Shown in pieces: positions 1 to 10,355 of a DNA stretch of 64,000 nt. Positions within the stretch are counted from its first letter, which is position 1; each line of letters starts with the position of its first letter. The translations under genes and the position numbers were made by a program. Source of the stretch: Phyto melanocephala (Eukaryota > Arthropoda > Insecta > Diptera > Rhinophoridae). The notes beneath the pieces were generated by a model. That model did no database searches. It saw nothing but the letters and a program-made list of their open reading frames with translations, and was not told the origin of the DNA. The DNA is taken from positions 57,131,841 through 57,195,840 of the forward strand of contig OW799233.1 in assembly GCA_941918925.1 (NCBI GenBank). The letters are read 5' to 3'.

Positions 1-415
1 CCACTAATTCAGATTTTATTTATCATAATAAGCACAACTTAACCACATGCTGAAACAAAGCTGCTAAGCCAATAACGAGCTAATTATTAGTATTTTATCG
101 ATCTTAGGTAGTTAAAAATGAACAATAAACACTAGTTAATATGTCACAAAAAGCATTTAAATCATTTTTGTGTAAATTTATATGCCCTGTAGTAATTTAT
201 TAGTACAGAGGAAAGTATGTATGTATGTATATGTTTTTTCACTTTCTCTTATTTGCAAAATAGAAATATTTATAAACTTATTTAAGTAGTTTAGTTATGG
301 CCAAAAGCTAAAACTTTTAGTGCGACTACGTGTCGAAAAAGTTATTTTTTTTTATTTTTTTGTTGTTGTTTTCAACAACGGCAACCACTTATGTGTTTAC
401 GTTAAAACAAAACAA
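1..415. other. AT-rich sequence, no feature recognised
   Basis: Low-complexity AT-rich DNA with T runs and a short ATGT tandem run near 213-233. No open frame, RNA gene or recognised repeat was seen. Confidence 0.6.
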
Positions 416-1118
416 AAAGTAACATGCTATATTCGGCCGTGCCGAATCTTATAAACCCTTCACAACGTGTAGTAGCAATAACAATTGTTTGTATCACCAT
501 TCATTTCATATAATATACGTACATACATGTAAAAAACATACCGTAAAAAAATATATTGAAAATAAAAAAAAATAATAAAAAAAATAACAAAAAGAATTTA
601 AAAAAAAATTTAAAAAAATAATTAAAAAAATATTTTAAAAAAAATTTTAAAAAATTTTTTAAAAGAATTAAAATAAAAATATAAAAAAAATAATAAAATA
701 TAAATAATATATTAAATAAAATTGTTTTGGCTCAGCTGGAATTCGATGCCACGTTTACTTTAACCAGTATGTATGTAGGTTGTTTTTGTAATTGTGAAAA
801 AAACGAGGTGGTCGTGGTTTTTTGCTCATATCTCAGAAAGTTATGGAGAGATTGTGCTGAATTTTAATAGCGATTCACTCCTGGATATTTCCAAGATATT
901 GATACCATATAGAGATCTGAGGAACATATAGTTGCTTCTAAAAGTTGATTTCAACCAACAGACGGGCAGACGGACAGACGGTCAGGGCTTAATCGACTCC
1001 TCTATTCATAAGCTTTTAGAAAATATATACTTTATGGGGTCGGAAATGAAAATTGTAGAAATTACAAACGGAATGACAAAGCTATATATACCCTTGGGCA
1101 CCACAGGTGAAGGGTATG
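416..1118 (+). mobile_element. Family B dispersed repeat, copy 1
   Basis: Begins with a variant of the shared cap (AAGTAACATGCTATATTCGG, GCCGAAT, ACCCTTCACAACGTG) and ends with GGTGAAGGGTAT. Between them lie an A/T homopolymer block at about 535-720, a core with TCGATGCCACGTTTAC, and a 3' part with GACGGGCAGACGGACAGACG followed by TATACTTTATGGGGTCGG. The same order occurs at 32131-32908 and 45478-46333, which defines the family. The 72-codon frame at 932-1150 merely reads through the 3' part; there is no protein signature. It is a non-autonomous element of unknown class. Confidence 0.75.
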
Positions 1119-1936
1119 ATAACTTTTTTCATATATCCGTGCATATGTGAGAATCGAATGACTTTGTTCACACGTACTACAAAATAAAATATAAGATGTT
1201 GCAGCCAAACAAATATAATAAAATAGAAAACTTAATTAAGAAGCATTAAAATCGAAAAACTTCCTACAATTGCCACATAAAAATATTTTAATGAATACTT
1301 TATATTTTCATATTTTTTTGTTTCTTTTATTTTTTTCTGTTCTCTTGCAAATCCGTTGGGATAAACAACTTTATTTTGTCATAGAAACAAACATAAATGT
1401 TGAAGAACTTATGTATATAAATGTGTGCATACATACATACAAATTTCTGTTATTTTAAAATACTGTTTTCTTACAGTTAGATCTAAATCAATGCGTCAAC
1501 CGGAACCTTATCTAGCGCCTAGCCTTAACACTGAAATAGCATTCCTAGATAATAGTATCAACGTTGTGTCGCAAACAGTAATGTTAAATTATTATCATGA
1601 GAATTTTTTCACATGTACAATTCTTGATGTGCTAATTAAAGTTTGGCTGTTAATTGTAATTAAAAAACCTACTTAACCCAGAGTATGTTATAATTTGTTT
1701 TTCAAAATCAACGCAATATTTGAAGTTGTCGCCATTTCTGCAGTAAAGATCTATATCTCCATGAAATATTATTCAATAATGAATACACATTGTTGTATCA
1801 TGCATCGCTCCATTTTTACTAACCCTAAACTGTCAGCTGTTGAATTATTACACTTACTAAGGGTAAGGTTTGTCATTGTCTTACTATGGGTAAGGTTTGT
1901 CATTATTGGCAATCAACATAATTGCATTATAGCTCT
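1119..1936. other. AT-rich spacer with a 27-bp tandem duplication
   Basis: No coding signal. At 1861-1904 GGGTAAGGTTTGTCATT occurs twice with a 27-base period. The stretch at about 1705-1755 (around CGCCATTTCTGCAGTAAA) is repeated inverted at about 2455-2510 (TTTACTGCAAAAATGGCGGC), so the MITE at 1937-2357 sits between two arms of an older inverted repeat. Confidence 0.5.
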
Positions 1937-2357
1937 CTAATAGGGCCCATACACAATACCATAATAATTGTGCAATCAAGTGACTGTGCCAGTTTGATAT
2001 TTTTTTGATTGTACCAGCATGATTTAGTCATGTGTGGTAAAATTAGCTCATAAAAGTTAAATCGTAAAGGCATAAACATAAAAAAATACAACATTTTAAA
2101 TATAAATGCCAATTCATAGCCATTTCTTCATCCAAACACGTTTTTTTTTTTTTGCTCCTATTTCGTTTTCGGTTTAGGATAATAGTAATAATAAGTGCAG
2201 CACAAATTTTTTCGTTATTCATTATAAACTTCTCCACACAATTTTTGGGTAAAAAATGAATTTTGTGCCACCATGCTGGTGTATTGTGTGCTTAAAGCTT
2301 AATTGCACAATCACTTGATTGCACAATTATTATGGTGTTGTGTATGGGCCCTATTAG
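1937..2357. mobile_element. MITE with ~50-bp inverted repeats (CTAATAGGGCCCATACACAA)
   Basis: Left end CTAATAGGGCCCATACACAA is matched inverted at the right end (TTGTGTATGGGCCCTATTAG), and pairing continues inward through ATTGTGCAATCAAGTGA for about 50 bp. The centre is AT-rich and non-coding. The very end is palindromic with the flank, so the target duplication could not be fixed. Superfamily unknown. Confidence 0.75.
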
Positions 2358-2379
2358 CTTAGATGTGGTGTTTATTCCT

Positions 2380-2441
2380 ATGTAGATGATGGAAAAGGAT
2401 ATTTTTAAATTCGGCAAGGGCGAATATAGCGCCCTTACTTG
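2380..2441 (+). repeat. 3' end fragment of family C with terminal cap
   Basis: Reads GTAGATGATGG, a mutated AAGGGTATTAT, then TTCGGCAAGGGCGAATATAG and CCTTACTTG, matching the last ~60 bases of the family C copies at 7430-7489 and 55170-55229. Confidence 0.6.
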
Positions 2442-2631
2442 TCTTTTTTTAAATTGCCAACTTTTTACTGCAAAAATGGCGGCAACCTTAAATATCGCAT
2501 AGAATTGGGGACACCCTTTATAATCAAATAAACAGTTTACAACTGGATTAAGATTCACTAAAAGGCTTAACCTTAACGAAAATCTTCTAGTGATGGCAAT
2601 CGGACAAGATTTTCTTGGTTCTAAAGTTTAG

Positions 2632-2699
2632 GGGCCGTATTCATAAAAAATATTTTAGGTTTATTGAAGGCTTATTTGACAAATTTCTCTACAACACCG
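2632..2699 (+). mobile_element. Half copy of the GGGCCGTATTCAT MITE
   Basis: GGGCCGTATTCATAAAAAA followed by TTTAGGTTTATTGAAGG matches one arm of the complete palindromic MITE at 19186-19302. The second arm is missing, so it is a one-ended remnant. Confidence 0.7.
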
Positions 2700-3306
2700 A
2701 ACTGTCGAACCGAAGTCGCATTAATTAATTAATTTTACTACCTTTAAGGTGAATTCACCCATTTGTTCTGAACAAAATTTTTTCCGGAGAATGACATTTT
2801 TTACTGAGAGTTTTCTGCAGAACGATTTACCCATTTCAGAAAATTTGTTCGAAAAAACAAAGCTGCCATATAATATAAAAATGCAAGCAGTTGTACAAAG
2901 TGGCAGCACCGCTAGCAAACTATGTAAATAAATACAAACGTAAATTATTTTATTAAAATATATGTGAAGAAAATGTCGGATAGAAGAAAACTAAAATTAT
3001 TATTTTTAATTCAAGTAAGAAAAATTTATGCAGATTATTTTACTAATTGTAATAAATACTAAAATTATTTTTTATAATTAATTGCATTTAATTTTATTAT
3101 TAAAATAAAAAGAAACGACATAAAAACAATTCTTGTACAGTATTTGTAAAAAAGCTACAATAAATGGAAAAAAAACTTAATGTTTAGTTTTTAAAACTTT
3201 AATTAAAGTAATTACGTAAAAAAAATAAAAAGGTACATACATTAAATTCAGTCTGCTGCAATACGTATAATTAATTTAAAAATAAACTAAATTTGAATTC
3301 ATACAT
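2700..3306. other. AT-rich spacer, nothing recognised
   Basis: Contains two overlapping 60-65 codon frames on opposite strands (2721-2931) with no family signature, then long A/T runs. I see no gene here. Confidence 0.5.
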
Positions 3307-3860
3307 AACACAGTACAACACATGATTTGCCAACTCAATTCTGTGAACTGTATGTGAAATTAGACCCAAAAAGAAGAATTTCTGCATCATTCGTTTTGTC
3401 TTCTTACCTGCGATTTGAAGTTAGTACTATCGTATAGGGGAATTTATCACGTTTTAGGCCCTGTTGTTTTACATAGCTCGACAACCACTAGCCCAATTTA
3501 GTTGAAATAAATTTTAAAAAATTAAGAATTACAATTGCCTTAATCTGTTTATATATTGTTTTCCTATACAAGTAACACTTTCGAAGTTAAAAATGAATGT
3601 ATGAAGGGAAAAAATTATTTTTTGCCTAAAAATTTAAATTTTATTTTTTTAAAAATACATAAAAAATCCAAAATGAAAAAAAGTTTCAAGTCTAGTTATT
3701 TTTTCGCAAAGTCACATAACCTATGAGCAAAATGAGACCAAGATCATAAAAATCGATGCACGCGTTTCGCTTGTATTCGCAATTGAGTAAATGTATGAAT
3801 TTTAAAAATCAGTTATAGCCACCACCCTTAAAATAAAAATAAAAATATAAATTAAAAAAT
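3307..3860 (+). mobile_element. piggyBac-associated repeat, copy 1 (coding tail plus 3' region)
   Basis: About 550 bp that recurs inverted at 57824-58390. The first ~120 bases read, in the plus direction, LPTQFCELYVKLDPKRRISA and onward, matching residues near the end of the piggyBac-like frame at 58209-58697. The rest is a non-coding 3' region ending GGCCACCACCCTTAAAATAA. Unlike the second copy it lacks a 17-base tandem duplication at the point where its frame ends. It is an internally deleted or 5'-truncated copy of the same element. Confidence 0.7.
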
Positions 3861-3942
3861 TATCATGAAAAAAAAGGTGGTCAACATACTACAAGGGATT
3901 ATAGAAAAGTCTCAAAAGTAAAACGTCAAACTCAATATAAAA

Positions 3943-4526
3943 CAAGTAAGAGCACTATATTCGGCTGTGCCGAATCTTTTATACCCACCACCAATTTTGT
4001 GTACATTTAAAGAACAATATTTATTATTTTGTTAATCGCAATGGAATAATCTCTTTATAATAAAATATGTATCACTTTCTTTGTAGAGGATGGTTAAATT
4101 TTAAGGGCCCATGTTGAAGGTGAACTACACCTAAACGTCAACTTTTTTGTTGCATTTTATTTGACATTTCCCAATCTCAAACTTACTCAATTTGAACCGT
4201 GGAAAGATACGCAATCGAGCAACGCGTTTAAATTATTCAGGATTTTTATAAAAATAGGCGTTCAAATCAAAATTCATTTTGTGCACTTCGTGATTCTTTT
4301 GGTCAACATAATCGTTCGAATTTGTCCACAGTCGTAAAAAATATTTAAATTTCTGCAAAACAGGTCTGTATAAAATGTTAGAAAATCTGTGAATGCCTTC
4401 TTAGTTTGTTGAATGGGAACTATTGCTGTTTTTTGTGATAATGTGGTAAAATAGCAGTCACCTCGACTCATCATCATGCCCAACAATTGAGCATCAACAT
4501 TGTCATTGAAAATTTGGACCATCAGA
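3943..4526 (+). mobile_element. Family A repeat, 5' fragment (plus)
   Basis: Starts with the intact cap CAAGTAAGAGCACTATATTC / GGCTGTGCCGAATC / TTTTATACCCACCACCA and runs through the dead mariner-type helix-turn-helix fragment (about 4180-4526, reading on as QHNRSN in better copies). It stops abruptly at GGACCATCAGA, where a second family A copy in the opposite direction begins. Together they form a long inverted repeat. Confidence 0.8.
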
Positions 4527-6376
4527 CCCGCCACCAAAAAATGCTAGGGGTATATTCATTTTGTCATTCCGTTTGTAAGACATCGAAATATCCATTTTAG
4601 ACCCCATAAAGTATATATATTCTGAATCAGGGTTTGATTTGATGACGATCTAGCTATATCCGTCCGTCTATCCGTCTGTTGAAAGCACGATAGAGGTCGC
4701 ACCAAAAAAGCTAGGGCGCTCAAAATTTGCCAGAATCTTTCTAATAGACAAGGCTTGTTTATTATTGAAAATGGGCTAAATCGGAATATTAGGAAGTGAG
4801 TTATAGCTCGTAATGCAAGAGTAGGTCGAAAAAACCGTGTCCTTCGAACATCGAATAAAATGGAATTGTGTCCAAACGCATTAACCTACAGTCATGAAAC
4901 TTCGAATATATATTTCTCGAGTCAAAATAATATATCTCTCCAAAAATTGCTATGCATTAGGAAAGGAGTTATAGATAAAAATGTACGAAAATTTATACCG
5001 CGCAGTGTATTTTTCAGTATATTTAAAAACAAAAACGTCATAATAGCAACAAAATTGGATGTACGACTCTGAATCTCTGCACACTTTGCTTTCTGGTTAA
5101 AGGCTTTTCTGTAACGGAAAATCAATATACCACGCCCAATTTTACGCCCCCCTCTCATATAACGTTTTACCTAAAATTCATATAATTTATCTACTACTAA
5201 TGATTTTGGAATAATAAAGGGTTATATTGAAACACCTAAGTTGTACTCATTCGCAAAAATAACTTTGACACGCCTACTATAACGCCCACTTTTCACGTAA
5301 TCTACCGTTAATGAAATTTAAAAGCTCATAAAACCGCCAAAATTAGAGGTATGATGATCAAATGTGCTACGTTTTTCCTTCTAATCAATGTTATTGTTGT
5401 GCCAAAAAGTTTAGGTGACACGCCCATTTTAACGCGTACCTCCCAAATAACGGTTTATCTTAAATTCATGTTATTTCTCTATTAACAAAGTTTTTGGGAA
5501 AATAAAGGACTATATTGAAATATCTAAGTTGTATTTATTAGCAGAAACTTTATTGACACGCCTACTTTAACGCCACTTTCACTAAAAGACTAAATTTACG
5601 AAACATTTTGCTATCATATCGAAGTTATTAAGGGTGGTTAAATTTCAAGGGCCGATGTTGATTTTAAATTAAACACAAATTATTTAAGAAATTATTATCA
5701 TTTCTTTTCATTTCTTTTTATAATGATAATTTTTGTATGGTTCAATTATGTATTTAACAAAATATCTGCCAAATGGCCCCCCCATCCTTGGCGTCACTCC
5801 TCTATCTGATGGTCCAAATTTTCAATGACAATGTTGATGCTCAATTGTTGGGCATGATGATGAGTCGAGGTTGACTGCTCTTTTGCCACACTATCGCAAA
5901 AAACAGCAATAGTTCCCATTCAACGAACTAAGATTTTCTAACATTTTACACAGACCTGTTTCGCAGAAATTTAAATATTTTTTACAATTCTCCTGATTGT
6001 GGACGAATTGTAACGATTATATTGACCAAAAGAATTACAAAGTGCACAAAATGCATTTTGATTTGAACTCCCATTTTTATAAAAAACCTGAATAACATTG
6101 AAGCGTTGCTCATTTGCGTATCTTTCTACGAAACAAATTGAGTAAGTTTGAGATTGAGAAATGTCAAGTGAAGTGCAGAAAACAAATTTAAAGACTAGGT
6201 GTAGTTAACCTTTAACATGGGCCCTTAAAATTTAACCACCCTCTACAAAGAAAGTGATACATATTTTATTATAAAGAGATTATTCCATAGCGATTAACAA
6301 AATAATAAATATTGTGCTTTAAATGTACACAAAATTGGTGGTGGGTATAAACAGCCGAATATAGCGCTCTTACTTG
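4527..6376 (-). mobile_element. Family A repeat, near full-length (minus)
   Basis: Begins at its 3' end (CCCGCCACCAAAAAATG), passes through the CCGTCTGT tract, about two degenerate sub-repeats with ACGCCCACTTT and GACACGCC, the mariner-type fragment (about 5800-6150, minus) and ends at the cap GCGCTCTTACTTG. The mariner-type part plus cap is the inverted partner of 3943-4526. Confidence 0.8.
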
Positions 6377-6660
6377 TTTTATATAGCTTTGTCATTCCGT
6401 TTATAATTTCTACAATTTTCATTTCCGACCCCATAAAGTATATTTTTTCTGAAAGCTTATGAAAAGAGGAGTCGTTTAAGTCCTGACCGTCTGTCCGTGT
6501 GTTGGTTGAAATCAACTTTTAGAAGCAATCTTATGTTCCTCAGATATGTGTATGGTATCAATCTTTTTGGGATATCCAGGAATATCCCGCCATTGAAATT
6601 TAGCAAAATCGCCCCATAACTTTCTGAGATATAAGCAAATAAACGCGTGGTAATGACGTG
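6377..6660 (-). repeat. Family B 3' fragment (minus)
   Basis: Read on the minus strand it has the family B core (ATATCTCAGAAAGTTATGG), the GACAGACGGTCAGGAC tract and TATACTTTATGGGGTCGG. The cap and A-rich block are missing. It abuts the cap of the family A copy directly. Confidence 0.65.
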
Positions 6661-6826
6661 CAAACAAGAATACAGGAAAAACAGATGTTAATAAATTTCG
6701 TATTCACTTAATGCTATGTATGTATATGAAATAACATGAAATCCACTTGGACAAATAATTCTATGTTTCGATTTTCAATACAATACTGAGTTAAATAGTT
6801 GATATTTACACACAACACCTGTAGTT

Positions 6827-6896
6827 CTGATCAAAAGAGTGCTGATGATGAAACCGTAGCTGGTTTCGAAAATGCATTCCACTCAGCTAGTATCGG
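6827..6896 (+). ncRNA. Hammerhead ribozyme-like motif, copy 1
   Basis: The catalytic core strings are present in order: CTGATGA at 6842-6848, stem II GAAACC-GTAGCT-GGTTTC at 6850-6867, then GAAA at 6868-6871. The self-complementary AATGCATT forms a very short stem III, with TTC as the cleavage triplet (cut expected after 6879). Stem I pairs GAGTG (6837-6841) with CACTC (6880-6884), and after an internal loop CTGAT pairs with ATCGG. One extra T lies between the core A and stem II. Stem III is too short for efficient single-molecule folding, so it would act as a dimer, a form known from Penelope-like retroelements. No reverse transcriptase was found next to it. Activity is inferred. Confidence 0.6.
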
Positions 6897-6939
6897 ATGA
6901 CTAATTTTTCCTTAATATTCTGTCATTATTGCATTGACT

Positions 6940-7489
6940 TATAGCCTAAAATTTAGATAATTTTTTTTTAAATATATATTCCAAAAACTTACAAACGAAA
7001 ATCAATTTTTTTCAGCTTCTGGACAATTGAGAGAGTTAATATTGGTATCATCTGAAAGGACTTGACCAGCGCAATATAAGCACTATAAAAAATTAAAATT
7101 AATGTTGGCCGCTACTACAAAATGGCGGACAATATATTTATAAATGGGTCAAATCTGTTATATGAAAATGTAACTTCAAGAACCCCCTCAATACTGGTAT
7201 CAAATGAAACGGCTTGACCAGTAAAATACAGTAAATTAAAAAAAAAATTTAAATCCAAGATGGCGTATAAAACAAAATGGTGGATCAAATTTTTGTATCC
7301 CCATCAATATGGGTATTAAATTAAAGGGCTTGCCTAGTAGAATACAGTTAACTACGTAAAAATCCAAAATCAAGGGTTACGTCGAAGATAATAAGGAAAA
7401 ATGTCTTATAATATGAAATATAGATTAAGCTACGATGTGGTGAAGGGTATTATCAGATTCCGCAAGGCCGAATATAGCACTCTTACTTG
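6940..7489 (+). mobile_element. Family C dispersed repeat, copy 1
   Basis: Contains the repeated phrase GGTATCAAATGAAA-CGGCTTGACCAG-AATACAG and variants three times, interleaved with CCAAGATGGCG and AAAATGGCGGA. It ends GAAGGGTATTATCAGATTCC, GCAAGGCCGAATATAGCACT, CTTACTTG. The whole body recurs at 54650-55229 with small differences. Non-coding; the end carries the same cap as families A and B. Confidence 0.75.
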
Positions 7490-8378
7490 ATTTTTTGTTG
7501 TTGTGGTTTTTGCAATCGTTACAGTTTGTTATTATTTAAAACCGATAGATTTATACTAGTTTAAGTATAAATAATTATGCGAAATTATTTAACATATAAC
7601 CTAGTTCGATCAAATTAGTTAAAATACTTTTTCTTCGCTTTAACTTCTACCTTCTAAATTTTGCATTAAAATAAAGTAATTGAATATAAAGTTAAAAAAA
7701 TTCAGAAACAAAATTCAAAAGCGACGTTTATTTATTGGAAAATATATAAAATATTATGAGTTTGCGTGTAACACTTGGTTAATAAATGGAGTGAGCAACA
7801 TTAAATAAATGTTTTCAATTTTACGGCCTATCGAGTTGTTAAGTCAAATATATTTTTAATAAATTATTGATGTAATATTCATCTGTTATTTTTTGTTTAC
7901 AATATGTATGTAATATTAACATATGTGTTTTTTTCTATCTCAGCGACACTAAAAGAAAGTGTCATAAGATAACACATATGTACAGATTATTTGGCACACT
8001 GTAAAAGATCACACAACATTAATTTTATTTTATAAGTCGCAAAATATCTTTTTTCTATTTAACGCTCATTTCCCATAAAAGGTGATGCCTTAATTAAATT
8101 CACAGATTTCTTTATGGACAAAAGTTGTTGAATTATAATGGAATTTATATAGAAAGTTCATTAGCTGAAATTACTTTGATACGTCTACTTTTTACATAAT
8201 TGTTTTTTTAGAACCCTTAAAATACCAGCAAATAAAGGTGGCATGCCCACTTTAATATACACCTCCTCTCATAAAACTTCCTCAGATAAAACTTCGTCGC
8301 TTTGCGTGACATTTCCAACTTTGACAGAAAAGCACGAGAGAAAAGGTGTATGTCAGAACAAAAACTTTGAAAAGACTT
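7490..8378. other. Spacer with a degenerate family A sub-repeat
   Basis: AT-rich and non-coding. About 8035-8330 resembles a decayed minus-oriented piece of family A (ATTACTTTGATACGTCTACT, GGCATGCCCACTTTAA, CACCTCCTCTCATAAAACTT). Elsewhere nothing is recognised. Confidence 0.45.
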
Positions 8379-10115
8379 AAGCTCTGTACCGACGGTTGTC
8401 AGATTTTACTTAATTGCTACACCTAAACATATGCTAACAATGGAATGACAATGAAGAATTGCTTCCATAAGGTAAATTGTCAGTTCTGACGGTTGTAAGA
8501 CTTTTGTCAGAAAAGCTGACAATTTCATTGGCAGATGTTGTTCTGACAATAACATTATCTGACGATGTTGTCCGACAAAAAATTGTAAGTTTAGACGGTT
8601 GTCAGATGACGGTATAAAAAAAATTGGCAGATCTGTTGTCAGAAATTGCTTTGGTCATGTTTTTTTACAATCTTAGATTCCGATAGCGTCTGGGGATCTA
8701 GAAAAGCTTTCACAAATTTAAAAATGGAATACTCTGTACCGTCCTCTTCATATTTACAATAATTTTTATTATTTTCATTTTGTTCTCCACTTATTGACAC
8801 AAATCTAAACTGAAACAAGAAACACGCAAGAAAATTAACAATTTTTGTTTGCACAACAGCTGTTGCATTGAAAGAGCGTTTTGCAGTGATGCCATATGAA
8901 GATACATACTTAAAATTCCCACGTTTTTAAAAAAATCTCCTAAATTTTTCCTAGTATACAATTTATGTAAAAAAATTATGAAAAAGGTTCAAATTCAAGA
9001 TGGCCGTCATGACAGAATGGCGAACAAATTTGTATAATGAGTGAATTTTAGTTATTAAAAATTTATCTAATTTACCCCCTGCAATATTGGGATCAAATTA
9101 AAGGAACTGACAAGTAGAATACAGAATATCATGTATAACCTATAAAAATCAAGATGAACGCCATGACAAAATATCGAACAAATTTGTATACATAAGATGA
9201 TTTTTGTAAATTAAAACTTACCGCCATCAATAGTGGTATCAAATGAAAGCGCTTGAACTGTAAAATATAGTAGGCTTAACAAAAATTCTTTATTTAAGAT
9301 AGCGTCCAACACAAAAGGGCGAATTACATATTTGTAATTCAATATGGGTATTAAATAAAAGGGCTTCAATAGTAAAATAGATTACGATATAAATCAATAA
9401 ATATAATTATATTTTGATAATTAAAATTTTACTCTCTACAATATTGGTATCAAATGAAAAGGCATAGTTAGCATGTATTATTTCGTATATGCAAGTATGT
9501 ATGAACGTATAGAAGTCCGAGATTATGTAGTTTGTATATGTATGTATAGACGTCTATGATTAAAGTGTTTATATATATTTATGCATATACTACAAACATA
9601 TGTATGTATATTTTTGCTATCAATTTTTCTTTGTAAATTATGATAAAGTTAATATCTGCATATTTCAAGCGAGTGCTGGTGACATATATAGTAGATTAGT
9701 CATGGTCGAATATAACGTTCTTAATTGTTTTTATGTATAAATATAATAGAAAGTTCAAGAAAATTCCTAAAAACAACATTCTATTCAACAATACTAAAAG
9801 CAACATTTTATATATCTGACATCACTAACTTGTATGACAATGACGCCATTGTCATATGCACAAAACTTGTACATCTGCCAATATAAAATTATCTGACAAC
9901 ATGTTTCAATGGTCTGACAATAACGATGAAGGTTGTTCAGACGACTGCAATATATCTGACAATATTGTTGTCAGGTTGCCGTCTATCAATGGTATGACAA
10001 TGACTTTTCTGCCAACATTGTTATGCATACATTGCCAGTTCACACGGTTGTAAGGTATTTGCTACCAATTTTTCACACAATATTGTACGATCTGACAACC
10101 GTGTGTACGAAGCTT
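8379..10115. mobile_element. Foldback-type element with TGTCAGA motif arrays, split by family C
   Basis: The ends are inverted: AAGCTCTGTACC then GACGGTTGTCAGA on the left, and the complement of AAGCTTCGTACAC then ACGGTTGTCAGA on the right. I count ten exact TGTCAGA/TCTGACA heptamers, five in the left arm (8397-8645) and five, all inverted, in the right arm (9800-10100). The 71-codon minus frame at 8639-8854 was not recognised and could be a piece of its gene. A family C copy (8890-9735) separates the arms. TGTCAGA arrays could be transposase-binding sites, but that is inference. Confidence 0.55.
8890..9735 (+). mobile_element. Family C repeat, degenerate copy
   Basis: Shows the family C phrases TTCAAATTCAAGATGGCCG, TATTGGGATCAAATTAAAGG, GGTATCAAATGAAAGCGCTT and a decayed cap (GGTCGAATATAACGTTCTTA). 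A microsatellite-rich stretch (TATG and ATGT runs) fills about 9470-9620. It lies inside the TGTCAGA element, so it inserted later. Confidence 0.5.
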
Positions 10116-10355
10116 TAGGCAATGTTTGTTTATCTACACACAAAGAAAAACCATGGTTACGGCATGATCACGACGGTCATACTATTTTTTCTAAAACAAT
10201 ATTTGGTTGTCGAAAACAAGTAATAGTTATTTTTGTTTCATTTCATCAAATATTTTGTTACAATAATCAAGCATTCGTTTGAATTGTGTTATTTAATGTT
10301 TACTTTTTTGTAATATTTCAAAATGGTTATCATTCAAAAATAGTATGATTCAAAA

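Noticed and set aside
200..240. CRISPR-like or satellite array from ATGT runs
   Set aside because: These are simple microsatellites without spacer structure; CRISPR arrays are not expected in an insect.
932..1150. 72-codon open frame in family B
   Set aside because: It only reads through the conserved 3' tract of the repeat; the same reading is broken in the other copies.
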